Source of the DNA: Prorocentrum cordatum | Lineage: Eukaryota; Sar; Dinophyceae; Prorocentrales; Prorocentraceae | Assembly (NCBI GenBank): GCA_963575745.1 | Contig: CAUYUJ010021068.1 | Coordinates: 57,527 to 121,526, forward strand | Direction: 5' to 3' | Length of the DNA: 64,000 nt | Shown here: positions 43,401 to 52,585 of the stretch, one piece after another | How positions within the stretch are numbered: position 1 is the stretch's first letter | How the letters are laid out: each line of letters begins with the position of its first letter | The notes under the pieces: generated by a model | The model's input: only the letters and a program-made list of their open reading frames with translations | The model's database searches: none | What the model was told of the DNA's origin: nothing | Made by a program: the position numbers and the translations under genes

Positions 43401-46400
43401 CCTGGCTTTCGTTGCGATGACCGACCTACGGGCGACGCCTTGCCCTGAAGTGTACGGCACGGATGCCTCCCTCGGCTGGGGCGGGGTTGTCCGCAGCGAC
43501 ATCAGTTCGCACCTGTCGCAAGAATTGTGGCGGCGCTCCGAGCATGGCGGCTGGCATACTCGTCTCCACGACCGCCATCTGCTCATGGTTCTGAGCCGCG
43601 GGGAACCTTTAGGCCCCGAGTTGACCCAGCTGCACCGCGAGGCCGGGCTTCCTTCCCTCGAGCTCCCCATCGCACCGCGCTGGGTCAGTGAGTTGTCGGA
43701 GGCGCTGCGTTTCCGCTTAGCTTATAAGTGGGAATTTCGCATGCCCCGCCACATCAACATCCTGGAGACCACCGTGTTCAAGAGTCTGTGCAAGTACTGT
43801 TGCATCCGCAACCCTGACTCACGGATCCCTGTTCTCTTGGATTCTCAAGTGGCACTAGGCGCGGCCGCCCACGGTCGGAGCAGCAGCCCTGGCCTTTCGC
43901 ATGTGTTGAGCACCTCCTTGCCGTACATTTTGGGGGGCGGGCTCTACATGGGCGGGCTCTATGTTCCGACCGACGTCCACCGAGCGGACGACCCCACGCG
44001 CAATCGCCCTGTTCGCCCCCCCTCGCGTGTCGAGCCTGCTTGGTTGCTTGACATCGACGAGGGGCGCTTTGAGCGATTCGACATGATAGCGGCCGCCGAC
44101 GCCGCATCCGCCTACCCGACTTGTCTGTGGGGCCGGTTCGTGCTGCAAGTTCTGGCTCGCAGCCCCGCCGCGGGCGCGGGCCCGCTCGGGCTCCCCGCGG
44201 ATCGCCACGTGCGAGCGCCAGCCCAGGTCGACAGGGGAGACGCGACGGCCTCCGCCGAGGCCCGCGGCGCATATGAAAGCGCCGCGCCGCGCAGGGGGAC
44301 TCCCTTTTCCGTCGAGGTGCCCTCGAGCGCGGCAGCGGTGAGCTTCTCCGCGTCGCGATGCACTCGCGCCCGTGACAGCCTGCCGGCCGCCCCTCGGGTA
44401 CCAAGCCCTTCGCCGTCCCCACCGGTAGGCATGCGCCTCTCCAGCGATGCTGTTACGGCCCCGCAGGGAGGAGTTCGCGCCGCCGGCGGGGGACCAGGAG
44501 AGGGTGCGCCCGAGCGGAGGTCACGCGCCAAGTGCGACGCAATCGCCGCTGCTCGACCTGGTACGCCTGCGGGGGACACTCACCCCGTCTCGCTTCTGTC
44601 GAAGGCAACCGGCTCGGCTCCCGCTTCGTTGGGGGGTCTTCTGGGTCGTCCACCCGTCACGATTCAGACTCGCCACCGCCAAGCTCGTGCCGCCAAACTT
44701 GCTGCTGCGCACGGCCTGCTCCACCTGGAGCGCGGTGCGACCACTGATCGCGTGAACGCTCAGTTTCGACGGCTGGGTTGGGCCTGCCATCCCGGCCGCG
44801 ATACGTCGATCGAGGCCAGCAGGAAATGGCGTGCTCTCTGTGACGCCAAAGCCTTCATCCTCGGGCCTGGGCGCGATGTGGTTGGCTCCGATGCCCCGGC
44901 CTCTGGCGGCGCTACTCGCCGTGCTTCAGGCGGAGGGCTCTTGGCGGCGGGAAGGCGTGACGACACGAACCGCTCGCGCGGGGTCACCACTCGGGATTCG
45001 GTTCTCGACGCCTCCCTTGGTGCTCGCCCCCGCGGCGTGCCGGGGGAGCGTCGGAGCGCCCATGGTGCGTATCCAAACGCAGAGCCGAGCGCGGTCGCTA
45101 GCTGGTGCGATTCAGGGTCGCGGGCTGCGCCACGTCGCGCAGTGCAGACCCCCGCGATGCCCACTGCCGCCATGCGACGCACGCAAGCTCGCCTGGAGGC
45201 CGACCTGAGGGCCGCCCATACCGCGGTCGCGGCGCTCCCGTCCTTTCGAGCCAGCACCTTGCCCCCCTTGCCAGGGTGCCGCACCGACGCCCATAGCGTC
45301 GCGCCGCGCGCCAGCTCTGCGCCTGCCCTGCTGGCCGGGCGCTCGCAGGGCGCAGCGGTTATGCTGCGTGCTACCCGCGAGCGGGCTGCCATTGCGGCCA
45401 CCGCCGGGGCGGCACAACCCAGAGCCGTGCTTCCGTGGGGCCACAGCGCAGCACGCAGCGAGGTGTCGCCGGTTCCCAGCCTTCCCGACTCCTGCTGCGC
45501 CGACAAGCGTGCCGACTCCTGCGACGCCCAGCTCACCGAGTCCCGCGGCGACCAGCTCACTGACTGTCATCCCTCCCAGCTCACCGACTTTCGCACCGAC
45601 CAGCTCGCTGACTCCCGCGTCGACCAGATCGCCGACTCGCGTGCCGAGGGGCTCGCCGACGCCCGTGCCGTCCAGCGAGCTGACGCCTTCACTTGGTCCG
45701 ACTCCCGTGCCGATCCGCTCACCGGGTTAGCACTGCGCACCGGCCGGGTCGTGGGCCCGACGACCACGGTTGCGAAGCGCGTGCGGGACGAACGGCGCGC
45801 TTTGGCACGGTTCCGCGCCTCGGTCGATGCTTGCGACGCCGCCCTTACCGAAGTTGAATTCGGTCGAGGCGCGGAGGCTGGGGGCCCAAGTCCGGTTGAG
45901 CTTTTGCAGTCGTCCTTGGCCGAGCTCGAGCGCCAGAAGGCGGCGTTGCGCATCGCCCGCTCTCGCACTGCCGAATGCATCAGAGGTTGCGTTTCCGCTT
46001 CGGGCTTTTCGGGTGGAGGCGCCGCCGCAGCCGATGCCGGCGCGCCCCTGAGTGCTCCCACCACGGCCGGTAGCGCTACGCACCGCCAATCGGGAGTCGC
46101 GCCGAGCACCGGCGATGTCAGCGAGGCCCCCCGCGCCGAACAGCGCAAACGCAGGCGTGTTCGGGCGCTCGCCGGAGCGGCAGCTACCACTCCGGCCAAT
46201 TCGTCTGGTCGCGAGCCGCCCGCGCCAGCCTTCGTGGCAGGGCGCCAGGAGTGGCCTGCCTCTCTGTCGCCTGCGTTTCCCGAGGGGGCTTCCGAGGCCC
46301 TCGGGGTGCAGGTGGACAGCCACTGTCGGCTCGTCCCCTCTTGCGACGACCAGCGCACTCGTTCGCTTAAAGCGTTTGACGTGTGGTGCGTCGAGCACAC

Positions 46401-47304
46401 AGGTGTGGCACTTGCCACTTGGGCCCGCAGCGGCATCTTGCTCGGGAGAGCGCTCGCGACCTTCGGCGTGTGGTTGTACGATGCTGGCCTCCCCCGCCTC
46501 GTCCTTGTGAATGCGATCCGGGGAGCGCAGGCTCTTCAGCCCCAGTGGAGGGGCGTCCTCACCGAGGCGTGGGATGTGGCAAAACGGTGGATCCCTTCCA
46601 AGCCTCCCTGTCCCATCCCACCGCTGCCACGTGCTTTGCTGCGCGCCATGGTAGCGTTGTGCCTCGCATGGGACTGGCCTGATATGGCCACCCTGCTGCT
46701 TGCCGTGTTCACTATGTCCGTGAGGCCTGGTGAGTTGGCAACCGCCCGCCGGAGCGACCTCACTCTGCCCATTGACCGCCGTGAGTCCGCGGGCGACGCT
46801 TTGCTGAGCATCTCTGTTCCGGAGGCCCAGGGGTCGGGCGGAGAGCGTCAACACGCTCGGTGCTCCGACCGAGCAGTGGTCAGGATGATGGAGCTGGTCT
46901 TCAGAGATTTGACTCCCACCGATCCCCTGTTGACCTTCGGTCAAAGCGGCTTCCGTACTCGGTGGCTCGATCTTCTTTCGGCGCTGGGCGTCCCGCTCGC
47001 CAGAGCGCCATCGGGGTTCGATCTGTCCCCTGCGCTGCGCTTCAGAACCGATATTTCGGACGGCATTACTCGCGTCTTCTGGCGTGATCGCTGGCGGCAA
47101 GCTTCCAGTACGGAGCGATATCTTTACGATGTTGCCGCCTCTGCAGTCCTCCCATCATTGGCTGAAGCTGCTCGGGACCGTGTTTCTTACCTCGCCGACT
47201 CCAGCGACTTCCTCGTCGCATCCTTTCTGAATGTTGGCCCGGCTGTGTGGCCCATTCAGCTCGCGGCCGCCCGCCGAAACCTTGTCACTTCGCAAGGGCT
47301 TTGA
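39718..47304 (+). CDS. Pol polyprotein: RT, RNase H, J-like segment, tyrosine recombinase
   Basis: The frame holds 2,528 codons from the ATG at 39718, though real coding in this frame probably begins near 39974. Reverse transcriptase lies at about residues 880-1085: RLILNP (42514), motif A SCDDLREFYYTF (Asp 42649), motif B LAMGDNMAVE (42805) and motif C LNIDDHTG (42943), with Asn in place of the usual Tyr of YXDD. RNase H follows, with a D-E-D-D set: TDASLGWGG (43462), LETT (43765), LLDSQVA (43840) and ADDPTRN (43987). Residues 1662-1716 resemble a J domain. The C-terminal tyrosine recombinase has SVRPGELA (Arg 46723), LRFRTD (47035) and RWRQASSTERYLYD (likely nucleophile Tyr 47119). Spacer regions are low-complexity with internal repeats. 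No stop interrupts the frame. Confidence 0.88.
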   Translation: MGLRFGANRDPVLADPALASGAASCARCHSFMLPRHFADARSKRGSIHAPDGPAAPRCGGCTGARRHRWCILGGPRSGCSRVILDAPPAATMGVGGRGVASSASDADSAPRRATGGPPAMFGGPPAVHAVSLASSPTTARAPTAIGSVVDAPETPVRSASTEAAIPTPRGACTRNAAGTQAAGSPPGLIGPAAGSSGEGVAAAAAIAARPRRFSCNRIQGPVASIPARARERLLADPRGLSPSPSPLVGMRPSSDAVAAPQGGVRAAGGMSGAGSPAADTTPRDAVPALRSGRGVAFAAGSSDECVAAATATIARPRRRSASTNSNPALPAFRLRRVRRVRTRRGGRRGRGAADGSCCTAHAPAHAGATASSTDALVGASEAASGARAPGSRSSLVQVAAGPCRAASAGSQAAGDAALHGGASQHRGGRTRPACPGRGLTQRRVAESDDAAAAKRAWAERGRESRHALLQRCCYGPAGRSSCRCRDSRSTPGSPSGPSGQFGQFHHAAGVHAVGDSDAPSFGSIGSGGSGKPLRGDLSSGVTAAPQAPRFDLSSGAAASSEPSRVDSPAGDLDPRSSAPASTTPCHSGRFHRGAEAHAPGASARASTGIGRSAPFVADLSALLRLFPGASIDVTHWAAALAQVGMGTRCSLAAFTRTSLCAPDWDDSYLSESVPRDPWPCPPSPPLPPPPGHLSGRARGRWRVRRAARTLSQHAVVALNWLTLGHPSFAPAEAKVRATVTPCQEGIRSRLERLCRIAVRLARGGKSDLGRAFAKFDSTEVSLHGLATHVAALEASFTSSSQVPAPMRQLPVSATPLASSLAAAAGWDSTQAEPFDLRVQASRIKWDYSPTFDPTPYLSDLVRSAFHDPDVMRLPEDEWPSGFSGARVHMDREQLWELLRKWDSCGALYLTPSDNLAWDEACGAFRVPKDEAYDRLILNPTVVNSRCNSVSSSTQRLGQGFLLCRLGLAPGEWLVVSCDDLREFYYTFKVPPARARRNALRVKLPSSRFRGFDAWREDLEGLDVSPCLNALAMGDNMAVEIANSAHEGVLRSFGALRPTEQAVHRLPFPRGPYVEMLNIDDHTGFQKLSWRGSAPRPDDPTRRDREVFAACDRGYPRVGLIQHPGKRARGETHKVVVGAEVEGRIGIVCAPLVRTVALCRLTLIQVFLGRSTRALLSSLVGCWVQVFLYRRPILSIFTHIYTFISTLPDDGLEYELPSSVRDELQACTYLAFVAMTDLRATPCPEVYGTDASLGWGGVVRSDISSHLSQELWRRSEHGGWHTRLHDRHLLMVLSRGEPLGPELTQLHREAGLPSLELPIAPRWVSELSEALRFRLAYKWEFRMPRHINILETTVFKSLCKYCCIRNPDSRIPVLLDSQVALGAAAHGRSSSPGLSHVLSTSLPYILGGGLYMGGLYVPTDVHRADDPTRNRPVRPPSRVEPAWLLDIDEGRFERFDMIAAADAASAYPTCLWGRFVLQVLARSPAAGAGPLGLPADRHVRAPAQVDRGDATASAEARGAYESAAPRRGTPFSVEVPSSAAAVSFSASRCTRARDSLPAAPRVPSPSPSPPVGMRLSSDAVTAPQGGVRAAGGGPGEGAPERRSRAKCDAIAAARPGTPAGDTHPVSLLSKATGSAPASLGGLLGRPPVTIQTRHRQARAAKLAAAHGLLHLERGATTDRVNAQFRRLGWACHPGRDTSIEASRKWRALCDAKAFILGPGRDVVGSDAPASGGATRRASGGGLLAAGRRDDTNRSRGVTTRDSVLDASLGARPRGVPGERRSAHGAYPNAEPSAVASWCDSGSRAAPRRAVQTPAMPTAAMRRTQARLEADLRAAHTAVAALPSFRASTLPPLPGCRTDAHSVAPRASSAPALLAGRSQGAAVMLRATRERAAIAATAGAAQPRAVLPWGHSAARSEVSPVPSLPDSCCADKRADSCDAQLTESRGDQLTDCHPSQLTDFRTDQLADSRVDQIADSRAEGLADARAVQRADAFTWSDSRADPLTGLALRTGRVVGPTTTVAKRVRDERRALARFRASVDACDAALTEVEFGRGAEAGGPSPVELLQSSLAELERQKAALRIARSRTAECIRGCVSASGFSGGGAAAADAGAPLSAPTTAGSATHRQSGVAPSTGDVSEAPRAEQRKRRRVRALAGAAATTPANSSGREPPAPAFVAGRQEWPASLSPAFPEGASEALGVQVDSHCRLVPSCDDQRTRSLKAFDVWCVEHTGVALATWARSGILLGRALATFGVWLYDAGLPRLVLVNAIRGAQALQPQWRGVLTEAWDVAKRWIPSKPPCPIPPLPRALLRAMVALCLAWDWPDMATLLLAVFTMSVRPGELATARRSDLTLPIDRRESAGDALLSISVPEAQGSGGERQHARCSDRAVVRMMELVFRDLTPTDPLLTFGQSGFRTRWLDLLSALGVPLARAPSGFDLSPALRFRTDISDGITRVFWRDRWRQASSTERYLYDVAASAVLPSLAEAARDRVSYLADSSDFLVASFLNVGPAVWPIQLAAARRNLVTSQGL
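39974..39980 (+). other. C7 run: candidate -1 frameshift site between ORF1 and pol
   Basis: ORF1 and pol overlap for 721 bases, with pol in the -1 frame. The C7 run lies in ORF1 as ACG CCC CCC CTG, and downstream of it the pol frame looks more coding-like. The strict heptamer X XXY YYZ is not satisfied because the base before the run is G. A one-base indel or sequencing error in the homopolymer would look the same. Confidence 0.4.
40461..44487 (+). repeat. Three copies of a ~60-bp coding repeat inside pol
   Basis: Copies at 40461-40521, 41109-41167 and 44425-44487 share CTCCAGCGATGCTGTTACGG, then CCCCGCAGGGAGG, and encode variants of MRPSSDAVTAPQGGVRAAGG. A second repeated block (AAGSSGEGVAAA..ARPRR) is at 40291 and 40609. 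The first two lie before the RT and the third after RNase H, so the spacers share an origin. Confidence 0.85.
44701..44865 (+). other. J-domain-like segment in the retroelement polyprotein
   Basis: The translation contains LLHLERGATTDRVNAQFRRL, then a short gap, CHPGRD, and after ten more residues WRALCDAKAFILG. This follows the DnaJ pattern (helix I LGL.., helix II ..I..AYR.LA, HPD loop, helix III F..L..AY..L). The diagnostic HPD is HPG (44788-44796), which would abolish Hsp70 stimulation in known J proteins. Similarity was judged by eye. Confidence 0.55.
45490..45720 (+). repeat. Short peptide repeat (DQLTDSR) in pol
   Basis: About nine units of 8-9 residues with the pattern DQLADSRVDQIADSRAEGLA, just before the recombinase part. 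The DNA unit is CGACCAGCTCACTGACTCCCG-like (about 27 bp). Likely a flexible linker. Confidence 0.8.
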
Positions 47305-47315
47305 GCCTGGGTGTG

Positions 47316-47480
47316 GCTGCTGCGGCCTCCCTTGGCCGCCCGGGTGCCCTCGTTGAACGAGGCCGCCTGAGAGCGTCGCACGGCCCGCCCGCGTAGGCCT
47401 GTCCCGCCTTACGGGCCGCCGCGGGCGCGCGCCGCGCGTTCGCCCTGAGACGACTGCTCACTTGCGCAGCGTGCGGGGAT
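47316..47480 (+). repeat. Split direct repeat B1 (165 bp)
   Basis: Identical to 47581-47745. Starts GCTGCTGCGGCCTCCCTTGG and ends GCAGCGTGCGGGGAT. It contains the hairpin CCTCGTTGAACGAGG. Confidence 0.93.
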
Positions 47481-47580
47481 GCTTCTTCTTATCCCCATCG
47501 CGCCCGCTGATTGCAGTCGTCTGCAGCTTCTCGGCCCCCTCCCTCTCTCCTCCCTCCTTCTTCGAAGGCTGACCTGCGGC
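47481..47580 (+). repeat. Split direct repeat A2 (100 bp)
   Basis: Its first 57 bases equal A1 at the left end; the last 43 bases (pyrimidine-rich, then TTCGAAGGCTGACC) have no counterpart at the left end. Confidence 0.92.
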
Positions 47581-47745
47581 GCTGCTGCGGCCTCCCTTGG
47601 CCGCCCGGGTGCCCTCGTTGAACGAGGCCGCCTGAGAGCGTCGCACGGCCCGCCCGCGTAGGCCTGTCCCGCCTTACGGGCCGCCGCGGGCGCGCGCCGC
47701 GCGTTCGCCCTGAGACGACTGCTCACTTGCGCAGCGTGCGGGGAT
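47581..47745 (+). repeat. Split direct repeat B2 (165 bp), right end of element
   Basis: Ends GTGCGGGGAT directly against ACACATACACAT. It is identical to B1 by eye over all 165 bases. Confidence 0.93.
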
Positions 47746-47857
47746 ACACATACACATACACATACACAGACACGTACACATCCACATCCACATCCACACC
47801 CACATCCACATACACATATACATACACATACACATACACATACACATGCACATGCAC

Positions 47858-47906
<49 letters not shown>

Positions 47907-47960
47907 TACGTACATACAAACATACATGCAGGCATGCATGCACACACACACATATATATA
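47746..47960. repeat. (ACACAT)n microsatellite, right flank of the retroelement
   Basis: Continues the same repeat unit that ends at 37612, showing that the element inserted into the microsatellite. Confidence 0.95.
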
Positions 47961-48334
47961 GATACAGGGCATCACGGAACTGTACACATATGTTTATATT
48001 ACAACACAAACGGGTATACATGAGTTCGTATACGTAGTTTTGTTTGTATGCGCACATCCGTATGGCTGTTTACACGTGTGTCCAGTTATACCATGTACTG
48101 GGGCGTGGCACACGCCTCGTTGCCGCTTCTTGGTACAGAGGCCTTCAACGCCATGCCTTGTCCTGTCGCTTGGCGGGCGCGTGCGCGCGATCTTGGCCCC
48201 CCGAGCGTCGCTTCTGCAGACGGTGCGCTCGGCTGCGGTGGATGTGGCGGGCCCGTGTTGGAGAGGAGAAGGACACGCCGCAGCAAAACCAGGAGGCAGA
48301 TGCTCGTGATGATGCTCAGGAGGAGGAGGAGGAG
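47961..48334. other. No gene recognised
   Basis: Unique sequence with short frames only. Confidence 0.4.
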
Positions 48335-48344
48335 GGATGAGGAG

Positions 48345-48403
<59 letters not shown>

Positions 48404-48431
48404 CTGCTGCTGCTGATGCTGATGCTGATGC

Positions 48432-48489
<58 letters not shown>

Positions 48490-48580
48490 GGTGGTGGTGG
48501 CGGTGGTGGTGATGATGATGAGGAGGTGGAGGAGGAGGAAGTTGAGGAGGAGGAGGAGGAGGAGCAGGAGGAGAAGGAGT
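48335..48580. repeat. (TGA)n, (GGT)n and (GGA)n microsatellite
   Basis: Adjacent blocks of TGATGA, TGGTGG and GAGGAG. Confidence 0.95.
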
Positions 48581-49351
48581 TGCACTGCCCAAAAGGGTCA
48601 AACGTGGCGCCGGCGTGGGCGGGCATGCCCTGGCAGATCTGCCACACATCACAGCTTCCTTGGCAGGGCATCGGGCACACGTGTACAAAGAGGAAGCAGG
48701 CACAAGCTGAATCCGTCCTCCGGCCTCCTTTTATTGGCTAACCGTATGATGTTCCAACCTGCCTTGATCACCAGAACGAATTTCGAGCACCAAAAAAGTA
48801 CCGAAACTCGAGGGTTTTCAAGTGTCGGGCCCTGGGAGACAGTCGTCCGACACAGTTTCGACACTCTTTCGACACTCTCTTGACACTTTTCCGGGGGCTC
48901 GAAATTATTCCTGGGATTTGGTACTTAGGTACGATGGGAGCAACATAAGGCTAACCCCCAATAGCGCCGGAAATGCCGTGCCTTATGGGGGAAACCAACA
49001 ATAGGAAGCAACGGGCAGGACCCGAGGATTGGACCAGCGACCGCAACCCCGCAGGGTGAGGTCGCCCCCTGGCCCCATCCCCCCAGCCAACAGGCGGGGC
49101 GGGAGGAGGCCCCACGAGGGGCTGGGTTGGTCCAGTGCTGGGCCTACCTCAAGCCAACACGGAGCGGTACCAAGCGCCAGAACTTCCTCTTACCACGGCA
49201 CACGGTGTGCCCGCGGCTAGAAGCATTCCAATCAAGGTGGTTGGAAGCTGTGAGCCGCGGGCGCCCGCCTCCGCATCATCATCGGCGGTGCACCTCATAC
49301 AGGAGGACCACACCGCGGTGGCAGGGACTTTAGAAATAACCTGGCCCGACG
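48581..49351. other. No gene recognised; small inverted-repeat segment at 48778-48907
   Basis: AATTTCGAGCACC at 48778 is mirrored by GGGGCTCGAAATT ending at 48907. Inside are the hairpin GTGTCGG/CCGACAC (48821-48852) and three TTCGACACTC-like units. This may be a short nonautonomous element. Confidence 0.4.
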
Positions 49352-49524
49352 GCGGAGGAGGAGGAGGGATGATGATGATGATGAGGAGGAGGAGGAGGAG
49401 GAGGAGGAGGAGGAGGAGAGGAGGAGGAGGAGAAGGAGGAGGAGGAGGAGGAGGAGGAGGGGGGGGGATGGCGTGGAGGGACAGGAGGGGGAACCGGCAC
49501 TGGAGGAGGATGACGAGGGAGTGT

Positions 49525-49588
<64 letters not shown>

Positions 49589-50239
49589 CGATGCTACTGC
49601 TACTGCTGCTGATGATTCTGCTGCTCACGATGGTTACGATTCTGCTGACGACGATGATGACGATGATGATGATGCTGCTGATGATGATGATGGTGGTGGT
49701 GACGGTACTGACGACGACGCTGATGCCGCCGCCGATGATGATGATGCTGATGATGCTGCTGCTGATGATGATACTGACGACGATGACGATGATGATAACG
49801 ATGATGACGATGCTGATGCTGCTGCTGCTGCTGATGCTGATGCTGATGATGATGATGATGATGATGATGACGTTGATCATCATCATCATCATCATGGTGT
49901 GAGGTGAGATGGTTGTTTTCTGGTGATGAGGTGAGATGGTATTAGTGGGTGCGGAGTTGACCATGACTACGATTGTGTCATCGTAATTGTAGTGATGACG
50001 ATGATGATATGGCGACGCCAAGGTGCACGACGATACGCCTGACGGAGATATGATGATGATTGCGCTGCTGATGACGACACTTATGATGCTGCTGATGATG
50101 CTGATGCTGCTGATGATGAGGATGGTGATGCAGATGACCGTGCTATTGATGATGATGCTGCTGATGTTGTTGTTGCTGTTGTTCTGGATGGTGCTGTTGT
50201 TGGTGTTGATGTTGATGTTGATGTTGATGTTGATGTTGT

Positions 50240-50322
<83 letters not shown>

Positions 50323-50330
50323 CGGCCGAG
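49352..50330. repeat. GGA then TGA/TGC/TGT microsatellites
   Basis: GGA tract to about 49470, TGATGA to 49900, a short unique bridge with two GTGAGGTGAGATGGT copies (near 49900 and 49927), then TGATGC/TGATGT and pure TGA to 50330. Confidence 0.92.
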
Positions 50331-51390
50331 GGTGACTACAATGCTAACGTCGACGACGATGCTTATGACGATGCTCCTGCCGATAACGATGCTACTGCTG
50401 AGGATGGTAGCACTGAGAATGACGCGAGTTCTGATGCAGAGTAGTTTGCTGGTACTGCCCATCGTGCAGGCAGTGCTTCTCATCGTGCAGGCAGTTTGCT
50501 GGTTTTCGGCCACGTTCGTTCGCCGGACAGCGTCTCGCCGCTGCCGGCTCGTTTTCGTAGCTCGGCCTGGGTCAGGGACACTCGTCCGCAGGTCCGTGTT
50601 CCTTTAACCCAAACAAATCTCATTCCTTCTCTCGATGGTTGCAATTCGCGGCTGGCTTTTCGCCCCGTCGCGCCCGCCGCCCGCGGGCGCCTCGTGGGCG
50701 CCCCGTGCGCTGGCACGCGCTGCCGTTCGTGGCCCCGGCGCCGCCCGTGGGCTGCCCATCGTGCACGTCCTGTGCGCTGGCCTGCGCTCCATGGCTTTTT
50801 GTGCCCCGTCGCCGCCCCCGGCCGCGCCTCGTTGGGCGCCTCGCGGGCGGCCCCCGCGGGCGGCCTCGTGGGCGCCTCGTGCGCTGGCACGGCGCCGTCG
50901 TCGTTATCTGCGCCTCGGGGCGCCTCGGTCGCGGCCTGTGGCCGCCTCGCGGCCTCCTCGCGGGCGCCCTGGGCGCTGGCTGCGCCACGTAGCCCCGCCA
51001 CAGCCTCTGCCATATCGCATGCGCGCTCATAGCCTGCTTGCACGTATGGTGCCGTACGCCCATTTGTGAACACCTCCCATACTTCAACACGCAGCTTGCA
51101 CCACATGGCTTGCACCCCGCAGCTTGCACCACATCTTTTTCACCACATAGCTTGCGTCACATAGCTTCCAGCGAATCACTTCCACCACATAGCTTGCCCA
51201 TCCAGATATCACGTATCCACTGTTTAGTTTCCACGCTGGTAAATATGCTGATGTTTCTGCTTATGCATTTGATGATGGCGACGAAGACGACGGCGACGCT
51301 ATGAGGGCTCCAACACAAAGGCTGGAGGAGTACCGCGGACCGCCCTGAGTCGGAGCGGCGCTGGCGCCAGTCGAGCAGCTGCTTGCTCCT
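50331..51390. other. No gene recognised
   Basis: At 50640-51000 a GC-rich segment (GCGGGCGCCTCGTGGGCGCC-like repeats) gives long Ala/Arg/Pro frames on both strands. At 51090-51190, ACATAGCTTGC/CAGCTTGCACC repeats of about 20 bp occur. Confidence 0.45.
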
Positions 51391-52425
51391 CCGTTCTTTC
51401 CCCTCCTCCTCTGCCTCTGCCTCCGCCTTCGCCTCCGCCTCCTCGTCCTCGTCCCCCTCCTGCTGCTGGTCCTCCTCCTCCTCCTCCGCCTCCGCCTCTT
51501 CGTCGTCGTCGTCCTCCTCCTCCTCCTCCTCCTTCTAGCCATCTCCTTGTCCTCCGTGGCGCGCCCGTGAAGCGCGCCAGCGCTGTGCCTGCGCTCTGCC
51601 TAGCGGCTCCCTCCTCCTCCTCCTCCTCCTTCTTCTTCTTCTTCTCCTCCTCCTTCTTCCCTCCTCCTCCTCCTCCTCCTCCTCCTCCTCCTCTCCTCCT
51701 CTCTCCTCCTCCTCCCCCTCCTCCTCCTCCTCCTGCTCCTCCTCCTACGTCCCTCCTCTCTTCCTCCTCCTCCTCCTTCTCCCTTCCTCCTCCTCCTTCC
51801 CCTCCTCCTCCTCTTCCTCCTTCTCCTCCTCCTCCTCCTTCCTCCTCCTCCTCCTCATCCTCCCCTCCCCCTCCCTCCTCCTCCTCCTCCTCCTCCTCCT
51901 TTTCCTCCTCCTCCTCCTCCTCCTCCTGCCTCCTCCTCCTCCTCCTGCCTCCGCTCGACCGTCGGGCTCGGCGCTCGCCTGACAGACCCGGCTCGACCCT
52001 TCTCGTCGTGGGCAGCCAGCCCGCTCCGATCCTGCCTGCTTCCTGCGGGGGCTCGAGGTTTGACCATTTTGCCTGTGGTCACCTCCCCCTCCCCATCCTC
52101 CTCCTTCTCCTCCTCCTCCCTCTCTCCTCTCCTCCTCCCTCCTCTCCTCCTCCTCCCCTCCTCCTCCTCCGCCTCCCCCTCCCTCCTCCTCCTCCTCCCT
52201 TCTCCTCCTTCCTCCTCCTCCTTCTCCTTCTCCTTCCTCCTCCTCCTCCTTCCTCCTCCTCCTCTCCTCCTCCCTCATCCTCCTCCTCCTCCTCCTCCTC
52301 CTCCTCCTCCCCCTCCTCCTCCTCCTCCTCCTCCTCCTCCTCCTCCTCCTCCTCCTCTTCCTCCTCCTCCTCCTCCTCCTCTTCCTCCTCCTCCTCCTCC
52401 TCCTCCTCTTCCCCCCGCGTGGCCG
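51391..52425. repeat. (CTC)n pyrimidine tract, about 1 kb
   Basis: CTCCTC with CTT and CCC interruptions, broken by unique sequence at 51950-52085. One of the longest homopyrimidine arrays here. Confidence 0.95.
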
Positions 52426-52585
52426 TCCAGACCGTTACGGCGAAAGCCTATTGAAGCTACGGCAATGCCCTCGCTCGGGGCACGAGGGCGGGCGGCATCC
52501 GCGTTTCACGCATGAGCGAGCGTGTGGCGGCATCTGGGTTTTGCGCGGAGGAAGAAATTGCCTGTGATCACCTCCGACCAGGTGT

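Larger units (their letters stand above)
37613..47745 (+). mobile_element. DIRS/PAT-like tyrosine-recombinase retrotransposon, 10.1 kb
   Basis: The element has split direct repeats in the order A1 (37613-37669), ORFs, B1 (47316-47480), A2 (47481-47580), B2 (47581-47745). A1 equals the first 57 bases of A2, and B1 equals B2 over 165 bases. This is the architecture of the PAT branch of DIRS elements, which replicate through a circular DNA and integrate by tyrosine recombinase. There is no LTR, no DDE integrase and no target duplication. Both flanks are ACACAT microsatellite, so the insertion point is exact. Perfect terminal repeats suggest recent activity; a frame break between the two ORFs is the only visible defect. 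Confidence 0.9.

Noticed and set aside
45727-47100. 457-codon minus-strand frame opposite pol
   Set aside because: Shadow of the plus-strand recombinase region. It contains no motif, while the plus frame has RT, RNase H and recombinase residues.
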